64,000 bases of DNA from positions 1,979,633 to 2,043,632 of the forward strand of contig JAVLUZ010000143.1 of NCBI GenBank assembly GCA_036768485.1, in the 5' to 3' direction. Numbering within the stretch: position 1 is the stretch's first letter; every line of letters begins with the position of its first letter. Under the pieces are notes generated by a model. That model saw only the letters and a list, made by a program, of their open reading frames with translations. It ran no database searches and was not told the DNA's origin. The position numbers and the translations under genes are program-made. This stretch comes from Mermis nigrescens. Taxonomy: Eukaryota; Nematoda; Enoplea; Mermithida; Mermithidae. Of the stretch, positions 58,927-64,000 are shown one piece after another.

Positions 58927-60101
58927 GTAATATATGCATAATTTTAAATTATATCGGTTAAGTGATTATGAGAATTTCTAAGATAATTTTTATGCCATTA
59001 ACCAGAGATTTACTGCGATGTTAGGAAGATTTTTATAATTTTATGCTCTAATGCTTTTTCATTGATTTCCTCATCCTAGATTAATATAAATCTAAATCCC
59101 AACGTTTTTTACAAGAAAGATTTACGAGCATATCTATCATTCTATCTGAAAATTGGTTCAGTTTTCACTCATCTTAAATGAACATTGACAACAAAAATGA
59201 GTTTTGTAGGTAAAATCTGGACGGATATTTATTGTTCTTGAATGTAATTTATGCATTCGCTGACTTCGACATTTTAGAGCCACAGATTCACAGCATGGTC
59301 GATCAGGGGGTAACTCGGTCTGATAGGTCAAGAATTGAGCTTTTTTGGGCCAAAATGACCTCAAAAATTGGTCTAAGCGCTAAAATAGTGTATAAACTAA
59401 GTTATTACATAGGTTCTAGTCAATTTAAGACACCTTTGAAGAAAATTTTCAATCTTCATCTGTTTTTGGCCTTCATTTTGCCTCGTTTTCTTCAAAAATT
59501 TTTCGTTTTTCCGTTCTGAGGGGTTCTAGACCCCCGACCCCCACGTGCTTTTCTGATTGATTTTTTCGTCCAAGTTAAAATTGAACAAAAAATATATATT
59601 CAGATCTACTGAATAGTACAAACAATTATTAATAAATATAAAAATAAACTAATTTCGACAATGAAGGCAAATATGTAATAAGATGCTGAGTAGTGTGCAA
59701 CTGATTATAGCTGGTGGTTTCGCAAAATTTTGTTTTTTTATTTAATAAGATTTCGTATACCTGCGAGTCGATCGACTAACTTATATTTAAAAAGTAGAGA
59801 AATTTCGATCAAAGTCCAGAAAAGTGATTTATGTACCTACGAGTATGTCCCAAAAAATAATGAAAAACGCATTCCGTTTTGCTGCTAACTCTCCCAACTG
59901 ATTCTTTTTATTTTTTTAAATTAAATTTTTTCAAAATTCAGGAGCATCCATCCACAGTCATAACTATTTTTGCAGCATAGTTGGTTTAACAAAATCACTG
60001 ATCTACAATTAATCATAAAAAATTAATTTTTTAATTTTTAATTATTTTTTCTATTTTTTATGCGCCAACTATCGTCTAATTTGGTTTTAATTTGTTGCCA
60101 G

Positions 60102-60360
60102 GAATCGGAAAGAGGCCAAATCAAAATTATATGCCCTGCGGTTGTCGAGCTATGTTGCGCCTAAATTTTAGTTGGACCGAAAATGCATTACGCATCACTA
60201 CGTTAAACGCTCAGCACACGGGCCACGAATTAAGCGCTGAATCATACGGCAAATTCGCTTTGAAAACCAAGCGCTATAGTATGCTCGCGCCGGAAATTCG
60301 CGAAACGAAAATAAAGTCGGAACGAGAAAGCGAAAACGTGCAACCGGAAGATTTGCGAAA
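60102..60360 (+). CDS. FAR1/ZSWIM-like gene, exon 2
   Basis: Acceptor TTGTTGCCAG; two bases complete a glycine, 85 codons follow, and two bases remain at donor CGAAA|GTAAAC. It reads GIGKRPNQNYMPCGCRAMLR, LNFSWTENALRITTLNAQHT and GHELSAESYGKFALKTKRYS. CGC (93-95) and H119/H122 supply the remaining ligands of the FAR1/WRKY-GCM1-type zinc finger. The last part is Lys/Arg/Glu-rich. Reading on without splicing would end at once at TAA, but the phase match with exon 3 favours splicing. Confidence 0.85.
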
Positions 60361-62003
60361 GTAAACAAACTAATTTGATCTATAGAAAATTCAATAAGAG
60401 ATTATAGTCTATTTCAGGTGACTCTGGGCATAAATTTAAAGAATTTTTATTGACAGCAAGCCGACTGATTGCCTTATATCAAATCAACGCGGTAGTCGCA
60501 ATAGGGGGAGGTCCAGAGTCCCTGTAATGGAAAAATGTGAAATTTTGTGGGAAACGAAGTGGAATAAAAATCAAAAATAGATTAAAAGCGAAAATGCTTG
60601 AAAGTGACCAGATGAGAAATAGTGTAGTTTTAAAGCTACTGTAGCATTTAAACCAGGTTTTGGATACTTCTTTTTGGCTTCAAAATGACAGCAACACGCT
60701 AGAAACAGTTTTTATGTTTTTGACAATGCTCGTTCTTCCTAGAACATAAAAACATAAGAGCATTTGGAAAAAAGAAAAAATTTGAGTTAATTCAACAAAA
60801 TGTAGTCCAGAAACGAGTATATGCTTCAAGGCGCCGAACATTTGATGCTTTTGGTTTGAAAGTTGGCTAAAAATGGTTAATAAAGTGCATTTCTTCGATT
60901 TCTCGAGTAATCAGCAAATCTTGGGTATCACAGCCATTTTTGCCGAGGTTCAGTATCCATTCTGGGGGGTTAAACTCTTTAAGCTACCTCTAACCCCTGC
61001 AAAACACGTGTGATTTCCGCAGCTCATAGTTGGTAACGCCCAAACTTGTGTGACAGACTATAATTTGTGGTCTAAGTATTTTTGGTCAATTTAGTTGATT
61101 TAGCTTAGTTTTTGGTGTAAATTAATTTAAAATTAATGTAACATAATTTTACTTATTTTAAATTTATGTATCCTACTTAATTTAAAATTTAGCTCTATTT
61201 TCGCGCTCGATTTACCTTTGTTTCTTTCTTATATTTGTTTTATCTATTTACTTTCTCGTGTGTATATTGGCTAAATTGAGAACTCCATGTTCTAAGTTCA
61301 AATTTATTCGATTTTGATTTATTATTTTCTATAAAAAAATTAGCTACTGTTAATATTTTTATTATCAAAAAATTATTCGTTTACAACTTGTTTTTCGGTG
61401 TATTATAGTAGATTTTTGATTCTGTTTTGTGCTCGCTATCCACATTTCAAACATTATTCTGTCAATTAAAAATACATGCGTTTTCCAGTAGTGATGGAAC
61501 GAAATGAAATAATTTAACAATATTCTGTTTATGCAATATTTTATACATCTAATTCGTGTTTTTTTAAATCAACTGTTGGACAGGTTTCTTGCTACAATAA
61601 ATGATCGTAGCATTTAAATACTATACTTACTTATTTTCTTAATTTAATTCCAATTTCAATCAAGATGGATTATGATTAATTTTCGGATGAATCAGCATAA
61701 AAAATTAAATACTTAGATTTTTGGAAGGTCGGAAATAGGTAACATAGATCATAAAGGTAGATAATTAGGTTAGTTCGTCAGATAAAACTAGATTAAACAG
61801 TATTATAATTAATGATCATTTGCATTCCGGGAAACGAATCAAGTTAAAATTTATAATTTAATAATAATAATTGAATACATGAATTAACGAAGATAGTAAT
61901 CCATCTGTTCTAGCGACTTTCTTGCATTGTATAAAGAAAGAACTTAAATTGTAGGTAAAAATTTTATCCTCTTATTCTAGTAGTCTATGATTTGTATTTT
62001 TAG
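60361..62003. other. Intron 2 of the zinc-finger gene with a split MITE
   Basis: A GTCTGTTTCAC MITE starts at about 60404 (TAGTCTATTTCAGGTGAC) and resumes at about 61040 with the other end (CCAAACTTGTGTGACAGACTA). It is interrupted by about 530 bp that carry the AATGGAAAAATGTGAAATTTTG family seen at 17.5-18 kb. The rest is AT-rich. Confidence 0.55.
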
Positions 62004-62421
62004 GAATAAAGCCTTGATTGGGCGGTCATTTTTACTCCAGAATACGTGTACCAAACTTTTTAACGATAAAAAAGAGAATATTCCGCCGGCTAAAACGGCG
62101 TTGGATTATCGTTATCAGCCGCAGAGTCCATTTTTGCCCGCCAATTACGACGCGGTTGCGTTAGAAATGGCCCGGGCTCGCCTGAATTTGCATAATCTCT
62201 ACCCAGTGCACAATTTCATGATGCACAATGGACCAAATTATTTGACAACCGCTAAAAACGAAGAACGACTAAATTTAATCTATCCGGCGCTCAAGGATTT
62301 AACCAATTACCTCGTCACTCTGAATTCGAACGAGTTTGAACGTTCTCTATTTGATCTGAAGAATTTAATAGCAATATGGCGGACTAAGCCTTCCGTCCAG
62401 CCTTATAAAATCTATGATTAA
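62004..62421 (+). CDS. FAR1/ZSWIM-like gene, exon 3 with stop
   Basis: Acceptor GTATTTTTAG. One base completes a lysine and 138 codons follow to TAA, giving a 305-residue protein. It reads NKALIGRSFLLQNTCTKLFN, DKKENIPPAKTALDYRYQPQ and QSPFLPANYDAVALEMARAR, then an alpha-helical C-terminus with LIYPALKDLTNYLVTLNSNE and FERSLFDLKNLIAIW. No SWIM CxCxnCxH motif or transposase core is visible, so this is a short FAR1-only member or a domesticated transposase-derived protein. Clean frame and splice phases make it the best intact gene in the window. Confidence 0.8.
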
Positions 62422-62574
62422 CATTCAATTTAACTATTATGTACTATTCCAAACTGTTAAGCATAAGTGATCATTTTAACAAGTTTGGAATTGAGTATAT
62501 CATGCATGTACATATGTACATACTTGGTGGCCCATAAAAAATACCAAATCTTTTGATTATACCATGGCTGTGTG

Positions 62575-62954
62575 CAGGGCCGTTTTTAGGGGGGCGGTGG
62601 TGGCCGCCCCCTTTTGGCCGAAAAAAATTTCGAAAGGTATGATAATGCACGAAAAAATGGAAAAATTGCATGGCTTTGACCTTCAAATTTTCGGCGCTTC
62701 GCCGCCAGTTGTAAAGTATTTTCCATAATTTTGGCTCAAGCGCTTCCAAAAAACGACACTTTTTATAGCCTTTCGATTAGAGAAAATTTTTTCGAAAAGT
62801 TCCAATTTTATGATCTCAATGGATAGAGCATGTCGGAAAACGTCGAAAAATGACGGTTTTTGCGAGCTATTCCGATGAACTTTCCGAGATACCTACCAAT
62901 TTATGTTGGGTCCGCCCCCCAGCACCCCTTGGCCGAATCCTGGATACGGGTCTG
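62575..62954 (+). mobile_element. hAT-like MITE after the zinc-finger gene
   Basis: Starts CAGGGCCGTTTTTAGG and ends CCTGGATACGGGTCTG (inverse CAGACCCGTATCCAGG). The flanks GCTGTGTG and GCTTTTTG match at 6 of 8. It contains TTTTCGGCGCTTCGCCGCC, a member of the shared hairpin motif. Confidence 0.7.
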
Positions 62955-64000
62955 GCTTTTTGAAAGAATGGCAACAAAATCGCAAAATTTTATTGAGGCT
63001 GCTACTACTTTTTGGCTTGCGCTTTTGAAAACACCACTTTTTTGGAAAGTTACAAGGGAACAATGTTAATTATTGATCTTAATTAGTAAATCTCGGCTTG
63101 GAACGCCAGTCTGATCCTTTAAAAAAATTAAAATAGCCATTAAAACATATTTGTTCTGCAGCTTATTATTCTTAGATTCAGCGTCAATTTTAGTATTTGT
63201 TTTAGCTCAACTTTAAGAATACATCTAATTAAGCTTTAATTGCCTTCTGCAAAAACGTTGGATCTACAAAGATTTGTTGCCTTTAACGAATTCTGACAAT
63301 CAAAACCCAATAATTACAAAGCCAAAGGTTTTTTCTTTATCAAATGATTCAAACCGCACCTATCTAAGTCGAGTTGATGTGCTTAATCTAATTAAACTAA
63401 TATATTTATTTAAGAGCTTTCGTAGCCTTTTTAAAGGGCCATCCTGTATATAAAGTCATAAATTTTGCTGTTTATCGTTTCGTGTGTTTTCTGAATTGAT
63501 ACGCATCGTGAACATGGTCTTTTCCTCGTAAATTTGTCTTTTTTTCTGAATGCGTATTTAGTTTTACCGCACAACTAATACCGCGAAAATTATCCTTAAA
63601 TCTCACTTAAAATATATGCTTTTCTTAGGAATTCATCAGATTCCTCATTATTTCTGAAAATGAATTCCTTTCCTAATTTTGTCGTATGGTTTAGCTATTC
63701 ATAATTTCGGGTATGAGTTTTGCATTTTATTAATTGTTGTATTTGCTGGGTACGTGCTTTATTGTGTACTTTATTTGTTTAATTCATTCATTAGGTAAAT
63801 AGGTATGTGTACATTCCTGAATTTGGTTTTTTTCCGCTGAATGCCAAAAATTTGTATTCATGAATTTTATCTATGTTACCATTGTTCATAAGTGCGTTGT
63901 TTATTGATTCACCAATCGTCGGTAATAATTTATAAATGTTGAAATGCTTTCATGCGCGTGTGTCACACCTAGATAAACTCAAATTCTGTTGGGATCAAAA
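62955..64000. other. Intergenic, nothing recognised
   Basis: AT-rich DNA without recognisable gene or shared repeat up to the window's end. Confidence 0.4.

Noticed and set aside
62004..62421. Exon 3 as a separate single-exon gene starting at the ATG at 61987
   Set aside because: The upstream 17 bases are intron (acceptor TTTTTAG), and the phase matches the 60360 donor exactly.

Overview
The window looks like nuclear DNA of an invertebrate animal: AT-rich, intron-rich and gene-poor, with GT-AG introns of 1 to 8 kb and a very dense load of short DNA transposons. No bacterial operons, rRNA genes or CRISPR arrays were seen. The recognisable genes are metazoan: gamma-tubulin, a FAR1/ZSWIM-type zinc-finger gene and a CaaX-ended protein. 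The exact phylum cannot be read from this window. An ecdysozoan such as an enoplean nematode is only a guess.

Left part (3-31 kb), minus strand: the 3' end of a gene whose product ends in KCCSVQ (CaaX-like). Three exons (13.8, 6.0 and 3.3 kb) join with matching splice sites and phases. GC-rich candidate exons at 15.0, 27.2-27.5 and 30.4-30.66 kb could be its 5' end or belong to another gene. On the plus strand there are two possible small relics, at 15.7-16.0 kb (faintly Nudix-like) and 16.3-16.6 kb.

Middle (31.9-45.3 kb), plus strand: six exons covering the C-terminal half of gamma-tubulin, with correct splice sites, a 19-residue extra tail exon and a poly(A) signal. The N-terminal half was not found. 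Four small indels disturb three exons, two of which compensate each other. It is either a 5'-truncated unprocessed pseudogene or a real gene damaged by assembly indels.

Right part (55-62.5 kb), plus strand: a possible signal-peptide exon (55.8 kb), then an intact three-exon gene (58.7-62.4 kb, 305 residues from the chosen start) with a FAR1/ZSWIM-type N-terminal zinc-binding domain.

The rest is largely mobile DNA, and many elements can be delimited exactly by target-site duplications (TSDs). They include a Merlin-like element with a transposase zinc-ribbon relic (9260-10172), a decayed hAT element (51931-53695) with a nested palindromic MITE, a Penelope-like GIY-YIG relic (56.9-57.25 kb), and several families of non-autonomous hAT-like elements with 8-bp TSDs. 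The commonest family (here MITE-1, about 18 copies) has a GTNNNNAC-like target bias and forms head-to-tail arrays with single 8-bp spacers. A short palindrome, GGCGC-GAA-GCGCC followed by an A-to-T-rich run, recurs about 30 times inside otherwise different elements and in a tandem array at 28.7-30.2 kb. This shared hairpin module is the most unusual pattern in the window.
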